From positions 1 to 64,000 of the forward strand of contig PBYE01000032.1 in the NCBI GenBank assembly GCA_002729495.1: 64,000 bases of DNA, in the 5' to 3' direction. This stretch comes from Chromatiales bacterium (lineage in GTDB: Bacteria; Pseudomonadota; Gammaproteobacteria; Steroidobacterales; GCA-2729495). Below are positions 1 through 8,883 of the stretch, one piece after another (the first letter of the stretch is position 1; each line of letters starts with the position of its first letter). The notes below the pieces were generated by a model that saw only the letters and a list, made by a program, of their open reading frames with translations, searched no databases and had not been told where the DNA came from. Both the position numbers and the translations under genes were made by a program.

Positions 1-189
1 AATACTTTTATCGGCGACTATAAGTTGGCCCTCGCGAACGACGAGATACATGCTTAGCCCTGCGCTACCCGGATCAATGAGCAGTGATTTGCCTTCCAGC
101 CGCGCGCAAAGCGCTTCGGCGGTCGTCGAACGATCCAAGCCGTGATCGACCCATCTTTGAGCGGCTTTGTTAAGTAACGAATATTTCAA
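1..189 (-). CDS. ubiJ: UbiJ-like SCP2-domain protein, N-terminal fragment cut by the window edge
   Basis: A minus-strand frame stays open from about position 248 down to base 1 and continues outside the window. From a TTG at 189 it reads LKYSLLNKAAQRWVDHGLD, followed by a stretch (ARLEGKSLLI...MYLVVREGQLIV) that resembles the opening of the SCP2-type lipid-binding domain of UbiJ. UbiJ is the accessory lipid-carrier factor of aerobic ubiquinone synthesis and normally follows ubiE directly, as here (74 bp downstream). Its partner UbiK is encoded at 23042-23314. The start is uncertain: no ATG is in frame and upstream non-ATG codons are possible. The family call rests on a short fragment plus position. 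Confidence 0.5.
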   Translation of the reverse strand, partial: MKYSLLNKAAQRWVDHGLDRSTTAEALCARLEGKSLLIDPGSAGLSMYLVVREGQLIVADKSI

Positions 190-262
190 TGAATCGATCT
201 TCTTCTTGTAAGTGAAATTGACCAGCAATGCCGGCAGCGAAGTTGTTCATGCGGGATACGCG

Positions 263-1012
263 CTAGTACCGGAAGCCGATATGCAGGGCAACGATACCCC
301 CGCTCAGGTTGTGGCAGATACAGTCTTCCAGCCCCGCGGATTGCATCATGTCGAGAAGCTCATTCTGGTCGGGATGCATACGGATTGACTCAGCGAGATA
401 CCGGTAGCTTTCCGCATCGTTGGCAATCAGCTTTCCCAGTGCCGGTAGCACCCTGAATGAGTACAAATCGTAAACCGGCTCCAGCCACTTCAATACCGGT
501 TTGGAAAATTCCAGAACCAGCACGCGTCCACCCGGTTTCACAACCCGGGCCATTTCATCCAGCGCAGCCTGTTTGTCAGTTACATTGCGCAGGCCAAAAC
601 CGATAGTGATGCAATTCATCATGCTGGCCGCGAAGGGCAGCTGTTCGGCATTCACCTGGAGACTTGTGATATTTCCGCCAAGGCCCCTGTCGAGCAACCG
701 GTCGCTGCCTTCCGCCAGCATTGCGGCGTTGATATCCGTGTGAAACACGCGGCCGTCTGCTCCTACCTGCTTCGCCAAACCGGCGGTCAGGTCGCCAGTC
801 CCTGCGGCAAGATCCAGGGCCGTGTCGCCGGGTCGGAGGCCCGTACGCGCCAGTGCAAACGCTTTCCACACCCGATGCGCTCCAAGCGACATCAGGTCGT
901 TCATTAGATCGTAGTTTCCGGCAACAGAATCAAAAACTTCCCGGACGCGCCGCTGCTTGTCGGGCGTTGCGACCTGCTCATAACCGAAATGTGTGGTGTC
1001 CTGATCGTTCAT
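263..1012 (-). CDS. ubiE: Ubiquinone/menaquinone biosynthesis C-methyltransferase UbiE
   Basis: The 249-residue product is an S-adenosylmethionine-dependent methyltransferase that C-methylates the benzoquinol ring in ubiquinone synthesis (and demethylmenaquinol in menaquinone makers). The N-terminus has the family signature around [20 protein letters not shown]. The SAM-binding motif [11 protein letters not shown] lies near residues 66-76, followed by the post-motifs HTDINAAML and the late family motif GFGLRNVTD. Length matches the usual 250 residues. It starts with ATG at 1012 and lies just upstream of the ubiJ-like fragment, the classical ubiE-ubiJ(-ubiB) order. A REP-like palindrome lies between it and hslU upstream. 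Confidence 0.95.
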   Translation of the reverse strand: MNDQDTTHFGYEQVATPDKQRRVREVFDSVAGNYDLMNDLMSLGAHRVWKAFALARTGLRPGDTALDLAAGTGDLTAGLAKQVGADGRVFHTDINAAMLAEGSDRLLDRGLGGNITSLQVNAEQLPFAASMMNCITIGFGLRNVTDKQAALDEMARVVKPGGRVLVLEFSKPVLKWLEPVYDLYSFRVLPALGKLIANDAESYRYLAESIRMHPDQNELLDMMQSAGLEDCICHNLSGGIVALHIGFRY

Positions 1013-1057
1013 AGCATTCTCTGATGCTTTCTCCCAATACTAACCAATTCTTCTGAT

Positions 1058-1207
1058 TGTAGGAGCGGCTTTAAGTGATGCCGGTATTCGAGGACTCGCG
1101 AAGCAAGTGCTCGAATATCAAATGGCGGAACTTATGTCGGTAAAGCACTGCTTTACCGACTTCTGCCTTTAACTTGCCAAACTGTCGCGGCTAAAGCCGC
1201 TCCTACA
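1058..1207. repeat. REP/REPIN-like palindromic element, copy 1
   Basis: The block opens with TGTAGGAGCGGCTTTA (1058-1073) and closes with its exact reverse complement (1192-1207). Inside are two more hairpins: TATTCGAG...CTCGAATA (1085-1117) and a 12-bp-arm palindrome at 1136-1160 (GTCGGTAAAGCA/TGCTTTACCGAC). The same outer sequence recurs at 4284-4418 and 40187-40257, so this is a dispersed repeat like the intergenic REP/REPIN elements known in Pseudomonas and relatives. It fills the ubiE-hslU gap and could act as a transcript-end or mRNA-stability structure; that role is inferred. Confidence 0.8.
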
Positions 1208-1223
1208 GCATTTCTGTAAGCCC

Positions 1224-2543
1224 CTACAATATGTACCTACTCAGATCTTCGTCCTCGGCAAGTTCTGCAAGGTGCGAATCCACATAAGCTGCATCAACCT
1301 GCACTTCCTTGCCACTGCTGTCCGCTGCCTCATAGGAAACAGTTTCCAGCAACCTTTCCATGACAGTATGCAGCCGCCGGGCGCCGATATTCTCGGTCTG
1401 CTCGTTTACCCGGAACGCGATCTCCGCAATTCGTCCTACGCCGCTGTCCTCAAACCGGAGCGTTACACCCTCGGTATCAATAAGTGCAGCATACTGCTCG
1501 GTGAGTGAGGCATCAGGCTCGGTCAGGATGCGGACAAAGTCTTCACTGGTCAACGCATCAAGTTCCACACGAATAGGGAAGCGCCCCTGTAACTCAGGTA
1601 TGAGATCCGATGGCTTGGATATGTGGAACGCTCCCGAGGCTATAAATAATATGTGATCGGTCTTGACCATGCCGTACCTGGTACTAACCGTGCAACCTTC
1701 CACGAGCGGCAATAAATCTCGCTGCACTCCCTCGCGCGAAACATCGGCGCCCTGCGTATCTGAACGGCGCGCAACCTTGTCGAGTTCATCGATAAACACG
1801 ATACCGTTCTGTTCTGTCGCCTCTAAAGCCACAACCTTTATTTCTTCTTCATTAACCAGGCTGGCTGCTTCTTCTTCAATCAGCAACTTGAACGCATCTT
1901 TCACCTTAAGCTTTCGTGAATTCTTGCGGCCGGTTCCCATGTTCTGGAACATGCCCTGCAATTGACTTGTCATTTCTTCCATGCCGGGGGGCGCCATAAT
2001 TTCAACACCCATCATCGGGGTCTGCACCTCTATTTCTATTTCTTTGTCATCGAGCTTGCCTTCACGCAGCATCTTGCGAAATTTCTGGCGGGTCTCGGTT
2101 TCGGGACTGTCACCATCGACAGTCGACGGAGGCGGTAACAATGCATTGAGCACCCGGTCTTCGGCTGCATCTTCTGCCCGGTGGCGCACTTTTTCCATCT
2201 CCACTTCACGGGTCATTTTTACGGCGACGTCTGCCAGATCACGCAAAATACTGTCGACTTCGCGTCCTACATAACCGACCTCGGTAAACTTCGTGGCCTC
2301 GACCTTTATAAAAGGTGCCCTGGCAAGGTTCGCAAGCCGCCTGGCGATCTCGGTTTTGCCAACTCCCGTCGGACCCATCATCAGAATATTTTTTGGTGTG
2401 ATCTCATCACGCAGATTCTCGTCCACCTGCATACGGCGCCAGCGGTTACGCAGGGCGATTGCCACCGCGCGCTTGGCATGGTCCTGGCCAACTATGTGCT
2501 TGTCCAGTTCCTGGACAATTTCTCTTGGTGTCATCTGTGACAT
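1224..2543 (-). CDS. hslU: HslU, ATPase subunit of the HslVU protease
   Basis: 439 residues, near the E. coli length of 443. HslU is the AAA+ unfoldase that feeds proteins into the HslV peptidase in the cytoplasm. The N-terminus [18 protein letters not shown] is diagnostic. Walker A is GPTGVGKTE (about 58-66), the I-domain insertion is the acidic variable middle part, Walker B is IVFIDELDK (about 248-256), and sensor 2 is [12 protein letters not shown]. The C-terminus LSRYIL matches the tail that inserts into HslV. Its ATG shares one base with the hslV stop (TGATG), so the pair is cotranscribed and probably translationally coupled. Confidence 0.97.
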   Translation of the reverse strand: MSQMTPREIVQELDKHIVGQDHAKRAVAIALRNRWRRMQVDENLRDEITPKNILMMGPTGVGKTEIARRLANLARAPFIKVEATKFTEVGYVGREVDSILRDLADVAVKMTREVEMEKVRHRAEDAAEDRVLNALLPPPSTVDGDSPETETRQKFRKMLREGKLDDKEIEIEVQTPMMGVEIMAPPGMEEMTSQLQGMFQNMGTGRKNSRKLKVKDAFKLLIEEEAASLVNEEEIKVVALEATEQNGIVFIDELDKVARRSDTQGADVSREGVQRDLLPLVEGCTVSTRYGMVKTDHILFIASGAFHISKPSDLIPELQGRFPIRVELDALTSEDFVRILTEPDASLTEQYAALIDTEGVTLRFEDSGVGRIAEIAFRVNEQTENIGARRLHTVMERLLETVSYEAADSSGKEVQVDAAYVDSHLAELAEDEDLSRYIL

Positions 2544-3106
2544 CAGTGCTTACTCTCGCCGTGATGCTCATCAGTTGCGAGGCTTTCTACTACGACATTT
2601 TCATTGGTAAAGACACATACGCTCGCTGCAATGCCGAGCGCTTTGGTCACAATTTCTTCAGCGTTCAGTTCGGTATTGTCGAGGAGCGCCCGTGCGGCTG
2701 ATTGGGCAAAGGGCCCGCCGGAACCAATCGCCATCAAATCATCTTCCGGTTCGATAACATCACCGTTACCTGAAATGATGAGTGATTCTTCCGAGTCTGC
2801 AACACACAGCAACGCTTCAAGCCTGCGCAATCGCCGATCGGTCCGCCAGTCCTTCGCAAGTTCAATTGCTGCCCGGGTCAGGTTACCGTACTGCTCCAGC
2901 TTGCCCTCGAACAATTCGAACAAGGTAAATGCATCGGCCGTGCCGCCGGCAAAACCCGCGAGCACTCTCCCGCCCGCAAGTCGTCTAACCTTGCGCGCAT
3001 TTCCCTTCATGATGGTGTTACCCATGCTGACCTGGCCGTCGCCGGCTAAAGCGACGACACCATTCCTGCGTACCGACACGATGGTGGTACCGCGATACTG
3101 ATCCAT
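2543..3106 (-). CDS. hslV: HslV, peptidase subunit of the HslVU protease
   Basis: 187 residues. HslV is the threonine peptidase, related to proteasome beta subunits, that forms the double hexamer core of HslVU. Family blocks are plain: [65 protein letters not shown], and [16 protein letters not shown]. The catalytic Thr is the first T of RGTTIVS (residue 7), so a six-residue leader must be removed; many proteobacterial HslVs carry such a short leader, whereas E. coli has only Met before Thr. First gene of the hslVU pair. Confidence 0.97.
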   Translation of the reverse strand: MDQYRGTTIVSVRRNGVVALAGDGQVSMGNTIMKGNARKVRRLAGGRVLAGFAGGTADAFTLFELFEGKLEQYGNLTRAAIELAKDWRTDRRLRRLEALLCVADSEESLIISGNGDVIEPEDDLMAIGSGGPFAQSAARALLDNTELNAEEIVTKALGIAASVCVFTNENVVVESLATDEHHGESKH

Positions 3107-3142
3107 ATTTTTTCTCTTACTTGTTTCTTATTCGAAATACTT

Positions 3143-3274
3143 GCTACGTGTACCCAAGCGCCCGAGACACCAATATTGCTGACAAACCTGTTAGTGATAA
3201 ATCGTTCCAGGCGCTCTCTCTTTGTTCTTTCTTAATCGGTGTTGTAGCTACTTGTACCCAAGCGCCTGAAACAC
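3143..3274. repeat. Imperfect 28-bp direct repeat pair upstream of hslV
   Basis: Two copies of a motif around TGTACCCAAGCGCC lie 104 bp apart (3143-3170 and 3247-3274), with five differences between them. They occupy the gap between xerC and hslV, a heat-shock gene in enterics. I could not match them to a sigma-32 promoter. They may be regulator sites or a small local duplication. Confidence 0.5.
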
Positions 3275-3311
3275 AGTTTGCACAAATCGCCCAATTCCGG
3301 CCGGGGTCACA

Positions 3312-4250
3312 CTATGTGCTTTCTGGCGCCCTTTCTTTCTTCTTTTTCACCCGCTGTGCCCGCGGGTGTGCCTTATCGTATATCTGGGCAAGATGCTGAA
3401 AATCAAGGTGAGTATATATCTGGGTAGTGCTGATATCGGCATGGCCTAACATCTCCTGCACCCCGCGCAGGTCGCTGGAAGACTCCAGCATGTGCGTGGC
3501 AAAGCTATGGCGGAACAGGTGGGGATAAACCTTCTTGGGGAGGCCTGCCTCTGCCGCCCGGCGGCGAACCATCACCTGCACCGTGCGGGGACTGATACGG
3601 GCTCCGCGGCGACCGACAAACAGCGCCTTTTCCTCGACATTTGCCAGGTTGGCACGCTGGCGCCGCCATTCGGCGATAGCGGCCAGGGCATAACGGCCCA
3701 CCGGCACGATTCGCTCCTTGTTGCCTTTACCCGTGACCCTGACGGTGCCCTCCGTCTCAACGATATCGTCACCGTTCAAACCGATGAGTTCCGCCAGCCG
3801 CAAACCCGATGAATACAGGAGCTCCATAATCGCACGATCACGCACAACGGCGATGCCGTCACCTTTTACATCCAGCAATTTCGCCATCTGTTCGGGATCG
3901 AGTGCATCGGGTAGTCGTTTCGATGCCTTCGGCGCACTGACGCCGGCAACAGGATTATTTTTTGTATGGCCTTCACGAATCAGGTACGCCATAAAACTAC
4001 GCGCTCCGGACAAGCGCCTCTGTATGCTGCGCGGACTTAAGCCGGCTGCGAACTGCAAGGCCGCATAGCGACGCACGTTATGCACGCGTAAGTCGGTCCA
4101 GTGCGCGATATCGTTCTGCTCGCAATAATCCTTGAGGCAGTTCAGGTCACGGCGGTAGGCGTTAACGGTATGAACAGACAGGTTCCTCTCACCGGCAAGA
4201 TGCGAGAAAAAATTTTCGGCGAGTTGCCATTCATGCTCGTCCATGGTCAT
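3312..4250 (-). CDS. xerC: Tyrosine recombinase XerC
   Basis: 312 residues, usual length about 300. XerC with XerD resolves chromosome dimers at dif. N-terminal SAM-like core-binding domain (residues 1-95, with NAYRRDLNCLKDYCEQ) and C-terminal catalytic domain with Arg in SSGLRLAELIGLNGDD, Lys in GKGNKERIVPV, HLFRHSFATHML (His-x-x-Arg), LGHADISTTQIYTH (His and the nucleophile Tyr). The neighbours DUF484 and dapF are the conserved dapF-yigA-xerC context, so this is the housekeeping recombinase and not a phage integrase. Start ATG at 4250; a second Met two codons later is possible. Confidence 0.93.
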   Translation of the reverse strand: MTMDEHEWQLAENFFSHLAGERNLSVHTVNAYRRDLNCLKDYCEQNDIAHWTDLRVHNVRRYAALQFAAGLSPRSIQRRLSGARSFMAYLIREGHTKNNPVAGVSAPKASKRLPDALDPEQMAKLLDVKGDGIAVVRDRAIMELLYSSGLRLAELIGLNGDDIVETEGTVRVTGKGNKERIVPVGRYALAAIAEWRRQRANLANVEEKALFVGRRGARISPRTVQVMVRRRAAEAGLPKKVYPHLFRHSFATHMLESSSDLRGVQEMLGHADISTTQIYTHLDFQHLAQIYDKAHPRAQRVKKKKERAPEST

Positions 4251-4283
4251 GCTTAATGACGTACAGATACCTGAATCATACTC

Positions 4284-4418
4284 GTAGGAGCGCCTTCAGG
4301 CGCGAACCCACCTGGCCATGAGTCCGCCAACAAGATCCAAAAACGTTCCGACTCAAGGGCTTTCCGCATCCGGCACCCGAAGAAAACCAGGCGGGTTCGC
4401 CGCTAAAGCGGCTCCTAC
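4284..4418. repeat. REP-like palindromic element, copy 2, overlapping the end of the DUF484 gene
   Basis: Left arm GTAGGAGCGCCTTCAGGCGC (4284-4303) and right arm CCGCTAAAGCGGCTCCTAC (4400-4418) are diverged inverted copies of the same element seen at 1058 and 40187, each with its own small hairpin (CGCCTTCAGGCG, CCGCTAAAGCGG). The TAG within the right arm on the minus strand (4417-4415) is the stop codon of the DUF484 gene, so the element now ends that coding sequence. Confidence 0.75.
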
Positions 4419-5119
4419 CGTATTGCCAATGCACATCCCAGCAAGTCACCCAGGCGGGAAAGGAAATCCATGCTTTTGCCCGGATGGAAATAATCGGCAT
4501 CGCGGCTGCCAATTGCAAGAAATCCTGTAGCCGAGTTCTCTCCCAGCGGTACCAGGGCAGCGGAACCAACTTCTTCTGCATCCGGGCCAAAAAGGAAAGC
4601 ACGCTGACTGTCACGAATTTTGCCGCACCGGGGAATGCTATTTTTTAGAAAAGTCTTGAACGGGCCCATGGCCGGGTCATTGCGTTCTGCAAGTCGCAGA
4701 AAACGGCTTTCGCCGCCAAACTCCTTGACCAAATCCGTGCCGAATAACACCAGTACGGAGTGATCGGCATTGAAAGAACTCCGCAGCAGTTCTTCGGCCA
4801 CGCCCACGGCCTGTGCACGACTGCCTGCTGCCAGTAATTCTGTTGCCAGGCTGTGAACCTTTTCCGCCAAATCATCGTTGCTGCGGGCAACCTCAACCAA
4901 ATCACGCAGTTTGCGTTCCAGTTGCAGATTCTTTTGTCTCAGCGTTGCGACCTGGCGCTCGACCAGGGATACCGCACCGCCTGTGCGATGCGGGATTCGC
5001 ATGTTGCTGAGCAAACTCTGGTGTCGTTCAAAGAAGTCGGGATGAGACTTCAGGTAATCCGCAACCGATTCTTCGCCTAAGTCACCGGCATCCACCTGCG
5101 GTGTATTCGCGCTACTCAT
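4415..5119 (-). CDS. DUF484 family protein (YigA-like)
   Basis: 234 residues with the DUF484 layout: an N-terminal segment VADYLKSHPDFFERHQSLL, then SLVERQVATLRQKNLQLERKLRDLVEVARSND forming a coiled coil (about 45-80), then a GAF-like domain ending SRLGDLLGCALAIR. The molecular function is unknown; DUF484 genes almost always sit between dapF and xerC, as here. The ATG overlaps the dapF stop by four bases. The stop codon is provided by a REP-like palindrome. Confidence 0.9.
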   Translation of the reverse strand: MSSANTPQVDAGDLGEESVADYLKSHPDFFERHQSLLSNMRIPHRTGGAVSLVERQVATLRQKNLQLERKLRDLVEVARSNDDLAEKVHSLATELLAAGSRAQAVGVAEELLRSSFNADHSVLVLFGTDLVKEFGGESRFLRLAERNDPAMGPFKTFLKNSIPRCGKIRDSQRAFLFGPDAEEVGSAALVPLGENSATGFLAIGSRDADYFHPGKSMDFLSRLGDLLGCALAIR

Positions 5120-5937
5120 AACTCGACAACCCCTTCGAATGAATTAACGGCTTCACCTACCAGCCAGACAGGTGAGCCCGGACCGGCCCACCGAACCCCC
5201 AGTTCGCCCCCCGGCAACACCACCGTTACATCACCGGACAACCTGCCAAGGCTGACGCCCGCCGCCACAGCCGCGCACGCACCGGTTCCGCATGCACTGG
5301 TCTCGCCCACGCCACGCTCGAAAACCCGTAATCGAATGCGCCCGGGACTCGCAACCTGCATGAAGCCGATGTTAGCACGGTTTGGAAAACGCTCATGACG
5401 CTCGAGCAAGGCTCCGAGCCGGGTAACGGGTGCACTACCGACATCATCAACCAGGATTACAGCATGCGGATTACCCATTGATACCGCGGCAAGCTCTACC
5501 GTCTCTCCCGCTACATCGACCTGATAGAGCTCCTGTTGTTCATCCGCGACAAACGGCAGGCTCGCCGGATCAAAATCAGGCTCACCCATGTTGACGGCTA
5601 TCTCGCCATCCGCCTGGACCCGCGCCTCAACCACCCCGCCCGGGTAACCCAGCTTCCAGAGACGCTCGGTATCAGCATCACTGCCGGCCAGAAAATGGGC
5701 GATGCACCGGGCACCGTTACCACATTGCTCCACCTCGCCGCCGTCTGCATTGAAAACCCGGTAATACACGTCCGTAGCATCGTCCTGCGGATCGGTGAGC
5801 CACAGGAGCTGATCAAAACCGATGCCCGTGCTTCGGTCTGCAAGCCGCCGGATAGTATCGCCGTCTGGTGGCTCGTCGCCCCGCAGCACAACGAAATCGT
5901 TGCCGAGGCCATGCATTTTTGTGAAAGGCTGCTGCAT
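5116..5937 (-). CDS. dapF: Diaminopimelate epimerase DapF
   Basis: Converts LL- to meso-diaminopimelate for lysine and peptidoglycan synthesis, in the cytoplasm. I place the start at the ATG at 5937 (MQQPFTKMHGLGNDFVV), giving 273 residues, the family norm; a longer frame from 6024 adds 29 residues without family similarity. The two catalytic cysteines are in EQCGNGARC and SACGTGACA, and GFDQLLWL and NMGEPDF are also family blocks. Its stop overlaps the DUF484 start, so dapF-DUF484-xerC form one operon. Divergent from the ParA gene. Confidence 0.95.
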   Translation of the reverse strand: MQQPFTKMHGLGNDFVVLRGDEPPDGDTIRRLADRSTGIGFDQLLWLTDPQDDATDVYYRVFNADGGEVEQCGNGARCIAHFLAGSDADTERLWKLGYPGGVVEARVQADGEIAVNMGEPDFDPASLPFVADEQQELYQVDVAGETVELAAVSMGNPHAVILVDDVGSAPVTRLGALLERHERFPNRANIGFMQVASPGRIRLRVFERGVGETSACGTGACAAVAAGVSLGRLSGDVTVVLPGGELGVRWAGPGSPVWLVGEAVNSFEGVVEL

Positions 5938-6055
5938 TGTCTGTTCGCCAGGCCGCACCGAAAATAGTTTTCGGTCGTATTGAAAATAATCTGTTAAATG
6001 AGAAGATAGCGCGCTTGCGCTCAATTCTCACTCATTTTTGAGGACAATAATAAAA

Positions 6056-6694
6056 ATGCGGCATATCATGGTCATGAACCCCAAGGGCGGTTGCGGGAAA
6101 AGCACCCTGGCCACCAACCTGGCCAGCTATTACGCGACCAGGGGGAAGAAAACCGCCCTTGTGGACTACGATCCGCAGCGCTCGAGCCTGGACTGGCTGG
6201 ACCGCAGGCCTGCCAAACGCCCTGAAATCAGTGGCATCAAGGGCTACAAGGAGGGCCTGAAGCACGTGGCCCGGAACAGCGACATCGTCGTCATCGACGC
6301 GCCCGCCCGTGCCCACGGCAAGGAACTGACCGACCTGTTGCACCATTCCGACACGATCCTGATCCCCGTACTGCCGTCCACCATCGATATGCAGGCCACG
6401 GGCAGGTTCATCGAAGAACTGAAAGCGACGCCGACATTCAGGAAGCGCAAGGTAAAAATCACGGTGCTGGCCAACCGGGTGCGCAACAACACGCTGATCT
6501 TCGACGAGCTCGATGCTTATTTAAGGAAGCTCAAAGTTCCCTACATCGCAACGCTGCGTGAAGCGCAGAACTATATCCGCGCCTACACACGCGGCTTAGG
6601 CATTTTCGAACTGCCCAACTACCTCGCGTGGCCGGACCTCGAGGAATGGGGGCCGCTGATCGACTGGCTGAACAGCCGCGGATCGAGACCCTGA
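6056..6694 (+). CDS. Orphan ParA/MinD-type ATPase
   Basis: About 212 residues. The deviant Walker A MNPKGGCGKSTLATNLA carries the signature lysine of ParA ATPases. Switch I is around VDYDPQRSSLDWL, and Walker B-like VVIDAPA lies near residue 83-89. ParA proteins bind DNA and position cargo by ATP-driven dimerisation. There is no parB or parS-like gene beside it, so the cargo is unknown; it is not a classical plasmid partition pair. Start chosen at ATG 6056 behind a GAGG at 6040-6043; a TTG at 6038 would add six residues. Nine bases downstream on the other strand lies tRNA-Gly. Confidence 0.88.
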   Translation: MRHIMVMNPKGGCGKSTLATNLASYYATRGKKTALVDYDPQRSSLDWLDRRPAKRPEISGIKGYKEGLKHVARNSDIVVIDAPARAHGKELTDLLHHSDTILIPVLPSTIDMQATGRFIEELKATPTFRKRKVKITVLANRVRNNTLIFDELDAYLRKLKVPYIATLREAQNYIRAYTRGLGIFELPNYLAWPDLEEWGPLIDWLNSRGSRP

Positions 6695-6699
6695 AAAAC

Positions 6700-6773
6700 T
6701 GGAGCGGGTGAGGGGAATCGAACCCCCGTCATCAGCTTGGGAAGCTGAGGCCCTACCATTAGACGACACCCGC
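6700..6773 (-). tRNA. tRNA-Gly (anticodon CCC), CCA encoded
   Basis: Minus-strand sequence folds into a cloverleaf: acceptor GCGGGTG/CACCCGC, anticodon stem TCAGC/GCTGA with loop TTCCCAA giving anticodon CCC, T arm GGGGTTCGATTCCCC. Discriminator U followed by CCA. It resembles E. coli glyU. Its 5' third recurs at 11137-11161 and 14505-14529, marking this gene as an attachment-like site for accessory DNA. Confidence 0.96.
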
Positions 6774-6775
6774 AA

Positions 6776-6833
6776 GATGTCTGGTACTTGGAGATTCTAC
6801 AGTTAGACGGTGTGGCGAGTCACGGTCGGGTGG
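6776..6833. repeat. Left copy of a 58-bp inverted repeat
   Basis: The first 38 bases (GATGTCTGGTACTTGGAG...) are identical to the reverse complement of 11099-11136; after a five-base patch with three mismatches, another 15 bases (GTCACGGTCGGGTGG) match again. It overlaps the likely promoter of tRNA-Gly, so the repeat is a duplication of that promoter region. Confidence 0.9.
6794..6823 (-). promoter_or_regulatory. Likely promoter of tRNA-Gly
   Basis: On the minus strand GTGACT (6823-6818) and TAGAAT (6799-6794) are separated by 18 bp and lie about 20 bp upstream of the mature tRNA 5' end. This fits a sigma-70 promoter with a short leader. Confidence 0.5.
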
Positions 6834-7093
6834 TAGAGGACTGGTGTCGCTTAAGCTTGCTGTTCCAATGTGACTTCAGGGTTTGGGTGAGTTGGAAATT
6901 AGGGTTGGCGCATTGATCAGCGGGCATTGAAACGGGATGAGGGCGACGTCGCTTACGTTGTTCCCAGCCCCGCGCGACGTGAGTCGGGCAACTGGGTGTT
7001 GCCGCCGGTGCCGCGGGTGTCTGCTGCCGAGTAAAGCCAAAAACGATTGCGCAAGGCGCTTAAATACAGATTGAATAAGAAAGGTTGAACAGA

Positions 7094-7462
7094 ATGGAAA
7101 CCGTCGTCGTACGCATCGCTGCCAGATCCGGGATGGAGGATAAAGTTGAGGCTTTCTATCTGAATCAGCAAGCAGAGTATGAGGCTGCATCCGGCTTTCT
7201 CGGCCGCACTATTTTGAAGGCCAGGACCGGCACGATGCACAAGTCGATTCAATCGCGCATGTCTGCAGAGGAAATGGCCAAGCATCCCGCACCAGAAATT
7301 GACGAGGGGCAGGGTACTGAATTTATTCTGATCGAGCGCTGGGAAAGTATCGAATCGAGAATGGACTTTACGATGAGTCGAAGTAGGGAACGGGATAAGG
7401 ATCTGTTCCCATACCTTTTGCCGCAGCATTCAGCTGAATACTTCGAAGAAATCACCGGCTGA
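7094..7462 (+). CDS. Antibiotic-biosynthesis-monooxygenase (ABM) fold protein
   Basis: About 122 residues beginning METVVVRIAARSGMEDKVEAFYLNQ, with the later LIERWESIESRMDF typical of the dimeric alpha/beta-barrel ABM family. Members include quinol monooxygenases and heme-degrading enzymes, but many have unknown substrates. ATG 7094 is preferred to a TTG at 7085. It precedes the MFS transporter gene by 25 bp and is likely cotranscribed. First cargo gene of the tRNA-Gly islet. Confidence 0.65.
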   Translation: METVVVRIAARSGMEDKVEAFYLNQQAEYEAASGFLGRTILKARTGTMHKSIQSRMSAEEMAKHPAPEIDEGQGTEFILIERWESIESRMDFTMSRSRERDKDLFPYLLPQHSAEYFEEITG

Positions 7463-7487
7463 GCCAACCAGGCTTGGCAAATTCAAT

Positions 7488-8834
7488 ATGACTAACTCCG
7501 TCGCAAGCTCGAGCAGCGCCAATCTTGTTGCAAAACTGGGACCCATCTGGTTAAACCCAGGCGTTACCCGGCGCAATGCACTCACTTACTTCTACGCCGC
7601 GTTTTTCACTATTGGCATGGTTGCATTCTTAAGTTTTATGCAGCCCTATTTGCTGACAGAAAACTTAGGGATACCGGCTGACGAACAAGGCCGCGCCACT
7701 TCCATTCTGGCGTTGCCGTATGAGCTCGCCTTTTTGCTCATGGTCGGGCCGCTAGGCGCGCTGGCGGATCGCATTGGCCGCAGGCCTATTTATGTTGCCG
7801 GTTTTCTTTGGGTAGGTGTGGTTCTGGCGCTCTTACCGTTGACTGAAAACCTGCTACAACTGGGTTTGTTGCGTGCAATGTATGGAGTGGGATCTGCCTG
7901 CATTACATCGATGATGGCGACAGTGCTGGCCGATTATCCACAGGAACGTTCGCGCGGAAAGATGCTGGCCGGTTCTGGAATTTGTAATGCGCTCGGTGCA
8001 GTGATGATGGTGGGGTTGCTGTCACAGCTACCGAGATTGTTCAGCGATATGGGATACGACGCACTGATGTCAGGGCGCCTGACGTATTGGTGCGGTACCG
8101 TGCTCGCGATCGTCAGCGCCTTGATCATTAGCCGTGGACTGAAGGCAGGCAAGCCTGGTAAACCGCAGGCGCGAGAGCGGCTGCTGCAACTGGTTGTTAA
8201 GGGTGCCGCAGAGGCGCGGCGAAATCCGCGGGTGAGAATTGCGTGCGCCGAAGCTTTCATTGCGCGTGGCGATCTGGTGGTTGTTTCTACTTTTCTGAGC
8301 TTGTGGGCGAAGGAAGCCGGACTCCTGGCAGGGCTATCACTGCAGGAGGCGGTCGCAAAAGCCGGCATGTTGGCGGTACTGGTTAGCGTCGCACAGCTGC
8401 TTTTCTCACCGGTCGTGGGTTTTGTGCTCGACAAGGTTGATCGTTTGACGGGCATGTCGATTGCGATGGGTTTGGCCGGCATCGCCTACTTGTGGGTCGG
8501 TTTTTCTCCGGATCCACTCGCGCTAGTTTTTATTCCTGCTGCGCTGATGCTGGGTATGGGCGAATCGGCAGCAATTCTGTCGGGTGCAGCCGTGATCGGT
8601 CAGGAAGCGAAAGAAGATATTCGTGGTTCCGTCATGGGCTTATTTAATTTCTGTGGTTCGGTCGGCACGCTTATTATTGCAGTGGTCTGCGGGTTTTTAT
8701 TTGATGCCTGGATGCCGGGTGCGCCATTTGTTTTTGTGGGCTGCATCAACCTGGTGATCCTGGTTGCGGCCATTCGAGTGCGAATTCAGACAGGCTACCG
8801 CGCGCCTGATGCCCGCGCGAGCGAAACCGCATAA
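7488..8834 (+). CDS. Major facilitator superfamily transporter
   Basis: 448 residues with about 12 hydrophobic segments. The cytoplasmic loop 2-3 carries the MFS motif A as GALADRIGRRPIY (about 87-99), with a related loop SPVVGFVLDKVDR in the second half. Substrate unknown; the fold suggests a proton-coupled drug/metabolite porter. It follows the ABM gene and lies inside the tRNA-Gly islet, convergent with the HiPIP gene. Confidence 0.88.
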   Translation: MTNSVASSSSANLVAKLGPIWLNPGVTRRNALTYFYAAFFTIGMVAFLSFMQPYLLTENLGIPADEQGRATSILALPYELAFLLMVGPLGALADRIGRRPIYVAGFLWVGVVLALLPLTENLLQLGLLRAMYGVGSACITSMMATVLADYPQERSRGKMLAGSGICNALGAVMMVGLLSQLPRLFSDMGYDALMSGRLTYWCGTVLAIVSALIISRGLKAGKPGKPQARERLLQLVVKGAAEARRNPRVRIACAEAFIARGDLVVVSTFLSLWAKEAGLLAGLSLQEAVAKAGMLAVLVSVAQLLFSPVVGFVLDKVDRLTGMSIAMGLAGIAYLWVGFSPDPLALVFIPAALMLGMGESAAILSGAAVIGQEAKEDIRGSVMGLFNFCGSVGTLIIAVVCGFLFDAWMPGAPFVFVGCINLVILVAAIRVRIQTGYRAPDARASETA

Positions 8835-8883
8835 CTTTGTATGGTCTGCGCTCACGCGGACTATGCCACCCAATCTATGTCGA

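Noticed and set aside
3312-4250. XerC as the integrase of the tRNA-Gly islet
   Set aside because: It is in the conserved dapF-DUF484-xerC operon and has the housekeeping length and motifs.
5938-6024. 29-codon N-terminal extension of dapF
   Set aside because: No family similarity; the inner ATG at 5937 gives the usual length.
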